Shown here piece by piece: positions 36,448-45,731 of a stretch of DNA of 64,000 nucleotides. The stretch is from Pseudanabaena sp. SR411. GTDB lineage: Bacteria; Cyanobacteriota; Cyanobacteriia; Pseudanabaenales; Pseudanabaenaceae. The position numbers and the translations under genes were made by a program. Numbering within the stretch: position 1 is the stretch's first letter; each line of letters starts with the position of its first letter. The notes under the pieces were generated by a model. The model was not told where the DNA came from. It made no database searches and saw only the letters and a list, made by a program, of their open reading frames with translations. The stretch spans positions 1 to 64,000 of the forward strand of contig NZ_NDHW01000064.1 of NCBI RefSeq assembly GCF_002251945.1. The letters run 5' to 3'.

Positions 36448-36552
36448 GCTAGATGGCTAATATCTTTAAGCAACATTATACCGACAGCGATCGATAGTAA
36501 ATCTAAGACATAATACATAGAAAATATTAAGATCCATCGCTGACCCAATGAA

Positions 36553-36659
36553 ATTACAGCGCTTGGCGCTGAAACCGCACCCAAGAGATTTTTTGAAACG
36601 GTTGCTTTGCAACCATTTCAAAAAATCTCTTGGGTTATTTGATCGATAATTGCTATAAG
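36553..36659. mobile_element. 107-bp repeat of the TTACAGC family
   Basis: Left ATTACAGCGC and right AATTGCTATAA flank a hairpin with stem CCCAAGAGATTTTTTGAAA.GGTTGC / GCAACC.TTTCAAAAAATCTCTTGGG. The GTTGCTTTGCAAC core and outer ends match 11979-12089 and 22760-22868. It fills most of the gap 36448-36787. Confidence 0.65.
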
Positions 36660-36787
36660 ACATATCACAATCTAAAAAGTAAGATGTAGTGCTTTGTACT
36701 ATATCTTATCTTTTGGATTCTCTGCTTTAACAATAATGACGACAGCTATGGATTTGACTATTATTTAAGTTCGTTAGAATTGGTAAA

Positions 36788-38068
36788 TCATGTCTCTAGA
36801 AAACCTTCTTCAGAAATTGGTAAAACCACGGTAAATTTAGTGCCAATATCTAACTGACTTTCTACAGATATGGAGCCATCGTGAATGTCAATACAGTTTT
36901 TAACAATTGATAGCCCCAATCCAGTTCCAGGTAATATCCCCACATTTTTACCACGATGAAATGCACCGAATAGATGCTCCAAATCTTCTTTAGGTATGCC
37001 TATGCCATGATCACTAATCACAAAAATTACATGATCTTTCTCCACAGTAAGTTGAAAGTCAACTATTTTATTTTGTGGAGAATATTTAATTGCATTTGTG
37101 AGTAGATTAGTCAAGATTTGGCGCAATAATTTCTCATCCATTTTCACGATTAAAGTTGGTAGATCATTTTGAAGATGCAGATTTTCAATTGTTGTATGAT
37201 TTGAAGATATATATATAAATGAATTAAGAGTATAGTCTTGAGCGAAAGTTTTTTGCATCTGTCGTAAAAGTTGACTGCAAAATTTTAAAAGATCAAATTT
37301 ATTAAGATTTAGTTTTGACTTATTTGTATTACTTCGACTCAGAAACAATACATCTTCCATCAGAGCCGTCATATGTTTAACTTCTGATTGAATTTGATGC
37401 AGTTGCTCAACCTGTTCTTCTTTAGTCCATTCGTAATATTCTAGCAACTCCGATGCACTTTGAATTGTTGTTAAAGGTGTCCGAAATTCATGGGAAACTA
37501 CGGATATAAAGTCCGTTTTCATTTGACTAAGTTCGCGCTCATGTTTGAGAGATCGCGATAATACTTCAGCCGAAAGTTGTAACTGTTCATTCTGCTCTTG
37601 CAGCTTTTTTTGTAATGAACATAGTCGTAAATGTGTTTCAATACGTGCTAACACTTCAATTAACTGAAACGGTTTGCTGATATAGTCTACTCCACCCACA
37701 GAAAATGCTTCTACTTTCTCAGATGGCTCTTCGATCGAGCTAATAAAAATAATTGGCACATCTTTAGTTACTGGATTAGATTTTAATCTTGTACATACTT
37801 CGTAGCCATTAATGTCAGGCATCCGAATGTCCAGTAAAATGATGTCAGGCAGTATCTGGTTAACCTTATCTAGTGCTTCTAATCCGCTAGTAGCTTGCTG
37901 TACTTTATAACCTTGCCTAATTAACATCAACGATAAAAGTTGAATATTATAAATAGTATCATCAACTATAAGAACAGAAGCAGTATTTAAATGTTGAGAA
38001 TCTTCAAATTTCTCAAATTTCTCGATTTGTTCAGATTGATTTAAGTTTTGATTAGTCATAATAAACAT
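36788..38068 (-). CDS. Receiver-histidine kinase hybrid protein
   Basis: The 426-residue protein has a receiver domain (SVLIVDDTIYN, phosphoacceptor in IILLDIRMPDINGYE, Lys in YISKPFQ), a coiled linker of about 50 residues, then HisKA (VSHEFRTPLTTIQSASELLE) and HATPase (LTNAIKYSPQ, ISDHGIGIP, GTGLGLSIVKNCIDIHDG). It is cytoplasmic. The kinase-core motifs are intact, unlike the adjacent hybrid at 35347, where the dimerisation helix is weak. Both are minus-strand, separated by a repeat-rich 340-base gap. A start at Met4 is possible. Confidence 0.9.
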   Translation of the reverse strand: MFIMTNQNLNQSEQIEKFEKFEDSQHLNTASVLIVDDTIYNIQLLSLMLIRQGYKVQQATSGLEALDKVNQILPDIILLDIRMPDINGYEVCTRLKSNPVTKDVPIIFISSIEEPSEKVEAFSVGGVDYISKPFQLIEVLARIETHLRLCSLQKKLQEQNEQLQLSAEVLSRSLKHERELSQMKTDFISVVSHEFRTPLTTIQSASELLEYYEWTKEEQVEQLHQIQSEVKHMTALMEDVLFLSRSNTNKSKLNLNKFDLLKFCSQLLRQMQKTFAQDYTLNSFIYISSNHTTIENLHLQNDLPTLIVKMDEKLLRQILTNLLTNAIKYSPQNKIVDFQLTVEKDHVIFVISDHGIGIPKEDLEHLFGAFHRGKNVGILPGTGLGLSIVKNCIDIHDGSISVESQLDIGTKFTVVLPISEEGFLET

Positions 38069-38143
38069 CTTTTTAGTGTTGTCATTATCATGTAGCGATC
38101 ACTGTAAATAGGATTATTTTCCATTTTAAGATTAATAAGATTA

Positions 38144-38191
38144 AATAGTTTGTGAGAGTACAAGCTTTTTGGCTTACTCTCACAAACTATT
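38144..38191. repeat. Stem-loop upstream of the glycosyltransferase gene
   Basis: AATAGTTTGTGAGAGTA pairs with TACTCTCACAAACTATT around a GCTTTTTGGC loop, ending 12 bases before the ATG. The AATAGTTTGT end is shared with 34023-34071. Confidence 0.75.
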
Positions 38192-38203
38192 GAGAATTAC
38201 TAT

Positions 38204-38956
38204 ATGCGCTTATCTATAATTTTGCCTTGTCTTAATGAAATTCGTCATGGGTATTTAGACCGAATTCTCAATAACTTAGTTAACCAATTAGTTCCCCCAA
38301 ATTGTGAAAAAGAAATTATTGCGGTAGTCAGTGCCAGTGATGATGGGACTGAGCTAGTTTTGGAAGCATATGCAGCGCGATCGCCTGAGATCCAAGTTGT
38401 GCGATCGCTTGCAAAAAATCGTTCCCAAAGACTAAATGATGGGATTGCAGTCAGTACAGGCAACATAATTTTGCTACACCATCCTGCAACACTTCTACCA
38501 GAAAGTAATGCTTTGCAACTAATTGAGCAGAGTTTAGGATCTGGTGGTGATTGGGGTGCATTTTGTCATAGTTTTGATTTTGCCCATTGGTTACTGCACT
38601 TTACGTCTTGGTACTCTAACAATGTGCGTGTTAGACAAAAAGGGCTTGTCTATCTCGATCATTGTCCGTTTATTAAGCGCCAAGTTTTAGCTGAAATTGG
38701 TAATGTCCCCGATCTGGATATTTTTGAGGACACGGTGTTAAGCGATCGCCTAGGCAAGTTCTCGAAGCCTGTAATGGTGCAAGGCAAGGTGATTACCTCG
38801 GCAAGGCGGTTTCATCAGAGGGGAATATATCGTCATGCTATGCTCAATCAGTTATTAAAAATGTGCTATCACTTCAACATTGATCCCAGTTGGCTCAATC
38901 GTTTGTATGAACAAAAGGCTAGTATTAACGTCAAGTATGATGAGCAAGTCAAATAA
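38204..38956 (+). CDS. Family 2 glycosyltransferase-like protein
   Basis: The 250-residue protein has a GT-A fold N-terminus: LSIILPCLNEIRHGYLDRIL, then IIAVVSASDDGTELVLEA (in the position of the nucleotide-binding DDGS) and IILLHHPATLLPESN (where the metal-binding DxD is replaced by HHP). The later KQVLAEIGNVPDLDIFEDTVLSDRLGK fits the acceptor region (ED). No membrane helix is predicted. The donor and acceptor are unknown. The altered DxD suggests a divergent member. Confidence 0.8.
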   Translation: MRLSIILPCLNEIRHGYLDRILNNLVNQLVPPNCEKEIIAVVSASDDGTELVLEAYAARSPEIQVVRSLAKNRSQRLNDGIAVSTGNIILLHHPATLLPESNALQLIEQSLGSGGDWGAFCHSFDFAHWLLHFTSWYSNNVRVRQKGLVYLDHCPFIKRQVLAEIGNVPDLDIFEDTVLSDRLGKFSKPVMVQGKVITSARRFHQRGIYRHAMLNQLLKMCYHFNIDPSWLNRLYEQKASINVKYDEQVK

Positions 38957-39005
38957 AACCCGAATATTAAATGAGTGCTTTGCACGTATTTAATATTCGG
39001 GTTTT
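38955..39005 (+). terminator. Stem-loop terminator candidate
   Basis: AAAACCCGAATATTAAAT..ATTTAATATTCGGGTTTT directly overlaps the glycosyltransferase stop and ends in four Ts. Confidence 0.7.
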
Positions 39006-39049
39006 GGATTGTTGATTAGCAAAGACTATTTAATGAGGAGTTTTTAAGG

Positions 39050-40309
39050 GTGATTGGTTCCTATAGTTTCGGCAAAAATAAATATGACCAATTAGGCAAG
39101 ACCAAGCGATCGCCAAAGCAAAAGTCTTGGACATCGACCTTATATCGGGGTGGGGATATCTTATTTGCAACTTGGGTCGGGCTGATCTGTGCCGTGCCAC
39201 CTTGCTATATGCAAACCTATTTTCAAAGCCCTGCCGAAGCTGCGGAGCTAAAACTTGCCCAAGCCATCGTGCCAATCACCCCACGCGCGGTTAATCCGCT
39301 TACCCTCGATATTACCGATGATCTCTTAGAAAGTGATCGCCAAAATCTTTTGCAAGCGATCGACAACAGTATTCAATATATTCGTACTCCCAATGCTGCT
39401 AAACGGTATCCTGTAGCAGGAATTAGTCAAAATTTAATGGAGCGCAGTTTGGTGCGATTCCGTCGCCTCGTACAGGTATCTCGCACAGCCAAAGATTTAC
39501 AGCAAGCCTTGAATCGTGAGTTTGATCTCTATCAGTCCGTCGGACGCGATGGCAATGGTAGCGTTCAGTTTACAGGCTATTACGAAGCAGTATATAAGGC
39601 AAGTCGGACTCGCACCGATGAATTTAAGTACCCACTTTATAGCTTGCCACCTGACTTCGCTCAATGGCGATCGCCTCATCCCACCCGCGCTATGCTCGAA
39701 GGTAGTAAACAATTGGCAGGATTGGAGATTGCATGGTTAAGCGATCGCTTTCAAGCTTTTTTAGTACATGTGCAAGGATCGGCGAGATTTGAATTACCCG
39801 ATGGCAATCTATTGACCGTTGGCTATGCAGGTAAAACCAATCAACCCTATCGCTCCGTTGGCGCAGAGATCGTCCGTGATGGCAAAATGCGTCTTGAAGA
39901 TGTGACTTTGCAAACCTTAATCGAATATTTCCAAAAAAATCCCCAAGATTTAGTCATGTACCTAAATCGCAATCCTAGTTTTGTCTTTTTCCGCGAAACT
40001 GGTGGTAAACCTGCGACGGGCAGTCTAGGAGTGCCAGTCAGTGCCGAGCGATCAATTGCCACCGACAAAAAAATCTTCCCCTCTGGCGGTATTGCCCTAA
40101 TCCGTACCGAAGTTCCCTTTGAAAATCCCACCACAGGCAAACTTGAACTCCGCCAAGTACAACGTTTTGCCCTTGATCAAGATACTGGTGGGGCGATTCG
40201 GGGTGCGGGGCGTGTGGATATTTTTATGGGGACAGGCGATCGGGCTAAACAACGGGCTGGACTGATCAAAGGTGACGGTGAGTTGTATTATCTTGTATTA
40301 AAAAAATAA
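39050..40309 (+). CDS. mltA: Membrane-bound lytic murein transglycosylase A
   Basis: The 419-residue product has a GTG start at 39050. A hydrophobic stretch near residues 36-52 (ILFATWVGLICAVPPCYMQ) may serve as a signal anchor. The MltA domain contains FTGYYEAVYKASRT, FLVHVQGSARFELPDG, VGYAGKTNQPYRSVG, and the C-terminal 3D domain RFALDQDTGGAIRGAGRVDIFMGTGDRA, with catalytic Asp residues. It cleaves peptidoglycan glycan strands, forming 1,6-anhydro ends. The start is only moderately certain. Confidence 0.9.
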   Translation: MIGSYSFGKNKYDQLGKTKRSPKQKSWTSTLYRGGDILFATWVGLICAVPPCYMQTYFQSPAEAAELKLAQAIVPITPRAVNPLTLDITDDLLESDRQNLLQAIDNSIQYIRTPNAAKRYPVAGISQNLMERSLVRFRRLVQVSRTAKDLQQALNREFDLYQSVGRDGNGSVQFTGYYEAVYKASRTRTDEFKYPLYSLPPDFAQWRSPHPTRAMLEGSKQLAGLEIAWLSDRFQAFLVHVQGSARFELPDGNLLTVGYAGKTNQPYRSVGAEIVRDGKMRLEDVTLQTLIEYFQKNPQDLVMYLNRNPSFVFFRETGGKPATGSLGVPVSAERSIATDKKIFPSGGIALIRTEVPFENPTTGKLELRQVQRFALDQDTGGAIRGAGRVDIFMGTGDRAKQRAGLIKGDGELYYLVLKK

Positions 40310-40338
40310 TCACAGTTGGCACAAAGTGCCAACTGTGA
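40310..40338. repeat. Perfect stem-loop between mltA and a small gene
   Basis: TCACAGTTGGCAC-AAA-GTGCCAACTGTGA (13 bp) spans the gap immediately after mltA, ending 15 bases before the next ATG. Confidence 0.7.
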
Positions 40339-40353
40339 TGAATGGAGAATTTT

Positions 40354-40614
40354 ATGCCACAAGTCAATCCTTTTACGATCAGAATGCAAGTTGCAAGGAT
40401 GTTTGAGCAAGGTCAATCATTATTTGCAGAACTCAAAGTCCAAGACTGGCTCAAAGAACGCAATCACAATCCTAAAGATTATGTAATTCGCTTCCATCAA
40501 AAAATGGCTCCCGTCGGCTCCAATTCTTCTGTAATCGTAGAAATAGAACTCACTCGTAAAGATGGGCAGCCAGTTGATGAATGGTTACTACAAGAAATTA
40601 ATCGTCAAAGCTAA
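40354..40614 (+). CDS. Small hypothetical protein
   Basis: From MPQVNPFTIRMQVARMFEQG (ATG 40354, preceded by TGGAGAA) the product has 86 residues. It is neutral to slightly basic, with SLFAELKVQDWLKERNHN and VIVEIELTRKDGQPVDEW and no recognised domain. It is separated from mltA by a hairpin and followed by another. Similar small proteins may exist in cyanobacteria, but I cannot name a family. Confidence 0.55.
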   Translation: MPQVNPFTIRMQVARMFEQGQSLFAELKVQDWLKERNHNPKDYVIRFHQKMAPVGSNSSVIVEIELTRKDGQPVDEWLLQEINRQS

Positions 40615-40627
40615 AACATCTCAAAAC

Positions 40628-40672
40628 CCAAAAGAGTAATGGCGGCGCTTCGCGCCGCCATTACTCTTTTGG
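40628..40672. repeat. 21-bp stem-loop
   Basis: CCAAAAGAGTAATGGCGGCGC pairs perfectly with 40652-40672 around TTC. It has the GGCGGCGC core. Confidence 0.8.
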
Positions 40673-40760
40673 ATTTTAACAATACTTGGGACAGTTTTGA
40701 AAAATGAGAACAAAAAAGCTATTCATCGGATAAGGTGCAAGTGTTAAATCAAAGCACCAA

Positions 40761-41396
40761 ATGAATAGCATTACAGACATAATACCGAAGGTAGCAAGCA
40801 AAGCACAACGGAAATTCCTGGCAATCCTGTTTTCGACAATCATGGTGATTTGTGGAAAAGTGAACTTCACGAATCTGAGGCGATATAGCGAAATCAACGA
40901 ACGCACCTATCGACGGCAGTTTTCGCGTTCATACAACTTCATAAAAGGGAACGTAACGGACTGCTCATTTGTGCCGAAAAGTGGCAAAGCAACTTATAGA
41001 ATCGAATATTTCTACAATGGGAGCGTAGAACGAACCGAAAAAGGATTAGAGATATCGTGTCGATATTGATATGAAACAAGGGTATGCGTTATCAGTACAG
41101 CAAACACCACCCGCACAACCAGTTGTCGTCATGGACAACCTCAATGTTCATACTAATCAATAGTTATACAGGCAATTGAGTCGGTTGGCGCAAAGGTCTT
41201 GTTTTTGCCTACCTATTCTCCTGAGTTAAATCCCATTGAAATGCTTTGGTCAAAACTCAAGGCTTTTTTACGTAAAATTAAGCCTAGAACTAGAAAAGAT
41301 TTAGATGCTGCTGTTTCTACTTTCATTACTTCTCTTCAGCAAAAAGACCTTCTTGGCTATTTCCTTGAGACTGAAGCTCGTACCGTACTTATCTGA
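40761..41396 (+). pseudogene. Chimeric transposase remnant
   Basis: The first frame (40761-41069) reads MNSITDIIPKVASKAQRKFL, NLRRYSEINERTYRRQFSRS and, after an apparent deletion, DCSFVPKSGKATYRIEYFYN, resembling an IS4/IS701-type transposase. Another frame continues with DIDMKQGYALSVQQTPPAQ. At about 41113 the sequence passes into VVVMDNLNVHTNQ, and later frames give VIQAIESVGAKVLFLPTYSP and ELNPIEMLWSKLKAFLRK, the C-terminal part of an IS630-family DDE transposase. At least two element types are fused and broken by stops. Neither is functional. Confidence 0.7.
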
Positions 41397-41889
41397 AAAC
41401 TGCAATATCACCAATTCTGGATCAATATTGGCAGTTCCATTCTAGTTTTGCTAGGTCTATCGTTTTTACTCCTAACTTCACGATTATTCTAAATGTCTCA
41501 TCACTATGGACAAATGGACAAATTTAGATACCATAAAGCTGTAGGAATAGATAGTATCTCTACTAATTCAAATCCATTGAGAAGAGTAATGGTAAATCAA
41601 GGGTTTGAGCATCACCTTATTAAAAATAGAGCTATTTTTAGAAATTCCCAAAAACTTGAAGAAATTAGGGAGATAAGCCTAACAATCAACTAAAGTGATA
41701 CAGGAGATATAGATTCATAGATAGCAGTTTATAACTAGCCATGTAAAAGCAAGAAGCTGATTTGTCTGAGATGATTGATCAAGTATGAAACTAAGCGTTT
41801 CTCCTAAACTCATGCTAAGTTATTGAAAGAAATTGCTAGCGACAGAGAAATTTTACAATTAGACTTAATAAAATTGAGGAGAATTCTCC
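41397..41889. other. Gene-poor stretch with a doubtful small ORF
   Basis: The stretch between the chimeric transposase and the YaaC-like gene has a 66-codon frame at 41493-41693 (MSHHYGQMDKFRYHKAVGID.., NPLRRVMVNQGFEHHLIKNR). It could be the C-terminal remnant of an enzyme, but no family is recognised. No hairpin repeats or HIP1 sites are present. Confidence 0.35.
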
Positions 41890-42894
41890 ATGCCTCGAAA
41901 TCCATCGACAATAACAAGCAAAATTTTAGCGCAAAATGTGGGATCAAATGCTATACGTCGAGCACTTTCTCCTATCTCAAATTATTCCCGATGTGAAAGT
42001 GCAGCATTTGTTAGGCGTGCGCTCACTCATGCAATTAAAAAGGATGTTAGTGGGGTTGAGATATCTCCATATGCAGATTTTATTCCTAAACAGACAACTA
42101 TATTACTTGGAGAAAGTAGAGGAAGATCCCAAAATGGTCTTGAAGCCATTGAGACAGAAGAACAAATTAATAACGCTGCTGTCGAAACCTCAGCCCAGCT
42201 TAAAAAATCTCGTTATTTCTTTGAACTAGCCAATGTCGTTACAGAAGAAATTAAGCCAATTCTCTATTACTATGGGGCGATGTATTTTCTTGACTTTATC
42301 TGCTTAAATATGGTTCGTCGTCGGTTAATAGGTAGCCGAGGACATGGTCTATCCGTCTCTAATGATTCAGAAGGTTGGGATTTTGACAAAAATTGGTCAA
42401 GAAACAAATGCAAAGTTCAAATCGGATCATCAGGTGACTTTCCATTCTATATTGATGCACTCACAATATCAGGTTGGACAACATTGTTTAGCCAATTTCG
42501 ACTTCATCGAGAAACTATGGATGATCCGTACATCATAATGAATAATCCAAATCCTTTGTTTCAAGAAAAAATCTCACTAGACTTTCTATGTAACTTTAAC
42601 AAAGATAAGTACTTAACTGATTACCCTGAAGTCAAACAATGGCTAATTGGTAAAGACGAAGGAAGTATATGGAAACTTACAGGACTGTTGATGGATGTAA
42701 TGGTAGTGTACGTTGCATCGTCACTTGCTCGTTACTATACTCCAGCATGGATTGGCATTATTGAAGCAAATAAGTCAGATATCTATAATGACATCCGTTC
42801 TGCTTATCAGAGTGTATCTGAAGGACTTCCTTTGTTTTTTGAAGATGAACATCCATTCGATTATAGCTATGGAACTAGAATTCCTCCTTACTAA
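41890..42894 (+). CDS. YaaC-like protein of unknown function
   Basis: The 334-residue protein is preceded by TGAGGAGAATTCTCC. It is mostly helical, with SRYFFELANVVTEEIKPILYYYGAMYFLDFICLNM in the first half and IWKLTGLLMDVMVVYVASSLARYYTP near the end. This arrangement resembles the YaaC family of uncharacterised proteins, though the match is by overall pattern only. No HIP1 site occurs in it, and it lies between IS remnants and a broken toxin-antitoxin pair, so horizontal origin is likely. It may be a defence or accessory gene. Confidence 0.5.
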   Translation: MPRNPSTITSKILAQNVGSNAIRRALSPISNYSRCESAAFVRRALTHAIKKDVSGVEISPYADFIPKQTTILLGESRGRSQNGLEAIETEEQINNAAVETSAQLKKSRYFFELANVVTEEIKPILYYYGAMYFLDFICLNMVRRRLIGSRGHGLSVSNDSEGWDFDKNWSRNKCKVQIGSSGDFPFYIDALTISGWTTLFSQFRLHRETMDDPYIIMNNPNPLFQEKISLDFLCNFNKDKYLTDYPEVKQWLIGKDEGSIWKLTGLLMDVMVVYVASSLARYYTPAWIGIIEANKSDIYNDIRSAYQSVSEGLPLFFEDEHPFDYSYGTRIPPY

Positions 42895-42982
42895 TGCACT
42901 GAAGGAATGAACAACTTCTATAGAAAATACGATCTCGCCGAGAGCATTAAGCAAAAAATTGTGAACAAATAAATGTGTTACA

Positions 42983-43254
42983 TTGCATAATTATATTACC
43001 GAAATAAATCTGAATATAGAAAACCTACTTTCAAGGATTACATTTAGCAGAGAAGTTCTATGTGGTAAGCCCATCATTCGGGGTTTGCGGATTTCAGTTG
43101 CCATGATATTTAGAACTTCTGGCAAAAGGAGCAAGTATCCAAGAAATTCTAGAGGATTACCCAGAGCTAGAAATAGCTGACATATACGCGGCTTTACTTT
43201 ATGCACAGCGTCTTGTTGCCAATGAAGAAGTATTTGATCGAGTGGTAGCATCCT
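42983..43254 (+). pseudogene. DUF433-type antitoxin gene with a frameshift
   Basis: The first frame reads LLSRITFSREVLCGKPIIRG and LRISVAMI. One extra T in the TTT run at about 43110 shifts reading, and the -1 frame continues LELLAKGASIQEILEDYPEL, EIADIYAALLYAQRLVANEE and VFDRVVAS stop. Joined, this is a complete DUF433 protein, the usual partner of DUF5615 toxins. The single-base defect should abolish function unless it is bypassed. Confidence 0.75.
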
Positions 43255-43260
43255 AAAGAA

Positions 43261-43639
43261 TGAGATTTCTACTTGATGTCAATGCCAGTGGTGCTTTATC
43301 AACATGGCTTTTATAGGTCATGAAGTTATATCTGTCGGCGAAGTAAATCCGAAAATGTCTGATGATGATATTATTGCTTGGGCAGTGAGAGAAGAGCGAA
43401 TTATCATTACTACTGATGTTGACTTTGAGCAAATGATTTGGCTACAACAAAAGCCTCATCGTGGGGTTCTACGTTTAGAGAATCTGCCTAGATTAGAGAG
43501 AAAGAAACTACTACAAGAAGTTTTGATCAATCATGGACAGGATTTAGAATCGAGAGCAGTTGTAATTGCAACTAAGCAAAAAATTAGAATTCGCTGGAAA
43601 CCAATTGACGCAGTTGAATCTGATGAATTGAATTACTAA
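43261..43639 (+). pseudogene. DUF5615-type (PIN-like) toxin gene with a frameshift
   Basis: ATG 43261 begins MRFLLDVNASGALSTWLL and then a stop. From 43304 the other frame continues with GHEVISVGEVNPKMSDDDI, TTDVDFEQMIWLQQKPHRGV and LRLENLPRLERKKLLQEVL. The two parts together form a typical DUF5615/Mut7-C-like toxin of about 125 residues with the acidic residues of a PIN-like site (DVN, TTDVDF). One missing base near 43307 explains the break. Its antitoxin partner, 6 bases upstream, is also frameshifted. Confidence 0.75.
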
Positions 43640-43743
43640 CGCGCAAATTATTTTGTGTAGGGAATATTACCTCTGCTTTTTTGAAGGTGATTGATATAAA
43701 ATATATTGAGCATACTGCGGTTTACAAATAGGCGATCGCGATT

Positions 43744-45702
43744 ATGTCTGCACAGTTCCAAATCCACAAAGACACCATTGACCAAGTAAGTCAAAGGGCA
43801 GACATCGTAGATATCGTCTCCGAACGTGTTGTGCTACGCAAAAGTGGGGCAAACTTTCGGGGGGCTTGTCCTTTTCACAATGGTACAAATGCTACAGCGC
43901 TGACCGTGAATCCATCACGGCAGATGTATCACTGCTTTAACTGTGGGGCAGCAGGTGGGGCTGTCAAGTTTTTGATGGAGATCGATAAGCGATCGTTCTC
44001 TGACGTAGTTTTGGATTTAGCGAAACGTTATAACGTTCCCATTCAAACTGTCGAACCCGAAAAAGCAAAGGAAATTCAGCGTCAAATCTCCCATCGCGAT
44101 CGCCTCTATGAAGTGATGGCTTTGACGACAAGTTTTTATCAACATGCGCTCTATGCACCACAGGGAAGGCAGGCTCTTGCCTATCTTGTCGAAAAGAGAC
44201 AAATGAGCAAAGAGACAATCCAGAAATTTCAACTGGGTTATGCGCCTGCGGGTTGGGAAACCTTGATGGGATATCTGGTGCAGCAAAAGCAGATTCCTGT
44301 CAGTTTAGTGGAAGAAGCAGGTTTAGTAGTTCCGCGCAAAACGGGGAATGGGTTTTACGATCGCTTTCGTGATCGCCTCATGATTCCCATTCACGATACT
44401 CGTGGACGAGTGATTGCCTTTGGTGGGCGATCGCTTGGTGATGAAGAACCAAAATATTTAAACTCTCCTGAAACGGAACTCTTTAGTAAGGGTACGGTTC
44501 TGTTTGCGATGGATAAGGCGCGCGAGGCAATATCTAAATCTGATCAGGCTATTGTCGTAGAGGGTTATTTTGATGCGATCGCCTTGCATCAAGCGGGAAT
44601 TGAACAGGCGATCGCGACAATGGGGGTAGCGCTTAATGCCGATCAAATGAAGCAGTTACTGCGCTATACCGAATCCAAGAATGTAATTTTAAATTTTGAT
44701 GCGGATAAGGCAGGAATTACGGCGGCAGAAAAAGCGATCGCAGGTTTTAAGGAATTAGTTTTTAATGGCACAGTGCAATTGCGGGTGTTGACGATGCCCG
44801 ATGGCAAGGATGCCGATGAATATCTCAAACAACATAGTGCTGAAGCTTATCGAGATTTACTGACAAATGCACCATTATTTCTCGATTGGCAGATTGATCA
44901 AATCCTTACAGGGCAAGATCTTAACCAAGCTGATCGTTTTCAAAAGAGTAGTCAAGCGATCGCGCAATTACTCAATAATTTACCCGTTGATTCTTTCTTT
45001 CGTACCCATTATATCCATACTTCCGCTCAAAAACTATCTCAAGGTAATTCCTATTTAGCATTGCGACTAGAGCAAGATCTCCGTCGCCAATTACGGAATA
45101 CGCGCTGGAATAGCAATAAACCTGCTCCATCTCTGACCACGACTACAAATTCGCTACACATTGCCGAAACTCAACTTTTACAAATCTATCTGCATTTCCC
45201 CCAACATCGCGCTTATCTATATCAAGAGATTGCCGAAGAAGAGAATATTGAATTTACGCAATCCAATCATCGCTATCTTTGGCAAACAATTCTCAATCTG
45301 CTTCAAGAGAACAAAACTTCTCTCGCAGCGGAAGAACCCTATCCTGATCATTTAGTTCAGCAACTACAGATTCTCTGTGCTGAGCAAGAAGAGGTAGCCC
45401 AGCAATTGCAGCATCTGCTTTGGCTCGATGAAAATTCGCGCATTGGTTTATTACGCCCCCAGATTGTCGTGAGAACTGCGATCGCTAAGATTCAATACAT
45501 CATGTGTGAGAAGCATGAAAAGGACTGGTTAAGCAAATATCAAAGTATTGATGTGATTGCTAATCCCGCTTTTGGTTATGAGTGTCAAGCTAAAGTTAAG
45601 GAAGCAAGGCAACGTAAAGCCGAAATCCGTAAACAGATAGAGGTTAATTATCTTGATCTCTCTGGTACTAGTACGAATGAGAAAAATGTCATTGAATTTT
45701 AG
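43744..45702 (+). CDS. dnaG: DNA primase
   Basis: The 652-residue protein synthesises primers for DNA replication. The N-terminal CHC2 zinc motif is CPFHN and MYHCFNCGAAGG (about 40-78). The catalytic core has FQLGYAPAGWETL, FGGRSLGDEEPKYLNSPET, the Toprim motif VVEGYFDAIALHQAG and LNFDADKAG. The C-terminal helicase-interaction region is present. Length is normal for cyanobacteria. It is the first ordinary gene after the HIP1-poor island. Confidence 0.96.
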   Translation: MSAQFQIHKDTIDQVSQRADIVDIVSERVVLRKSGANFRGACPFHNGTNATALTVNPSRQMYHCFNCGAAGGAVKFLMEIDKRSFSDVVLDLAKRYNVPIQTVEPEKAKEIQRQISHRDRLYEVMALTTSFYQHALYAPQGRQALAYLVEKRQMSKETIQKFQLGYAPAGWETLMGYLVQQKQIPVSLVEEAGLVVPRKTGNGFYDRFRDRLMIPIHDTRGRVIAFGGRSLGDEEPKYLNSPETELFSKGTVLFAMDKAREAISKSDQAIVVEGYFDAIALHQAGIEQAIATMGVALNADQMKQLLRYTESKNVILNFDADKAGITAAEKAIAGFKELVFNGTVQLRVLTMPDGKDADEYLKQHSAEAYRDLLTNAPLFLDWQIDQILTGQDLNQADRFQKSSQAIAQLLNNLPVDSFFRTHYIHTSAQKLSQGNSYLALRLEQDLRRQLRNTRWNSNKPAPSLTTTTNSLHIAETQLLQIYLHFPQHRAYLYQEIAEEENIEFTQSNHRYLWQTILNLLQENKTSLAAEEPYPDHLVQQLQILCAEQEEVAQQLQHLLWLDENSRIGLLRPQIVVRTAIAKIQYIMCEKHEKDWLSKYQSIDVIANPAFGYECQAKVKEARQRKAEIRKQIEVNYLDLSGTSTNEKNVIEF

Positions 45703-45731
45703 TTAGTGTCATAATTTATTCGCCACTTGTA

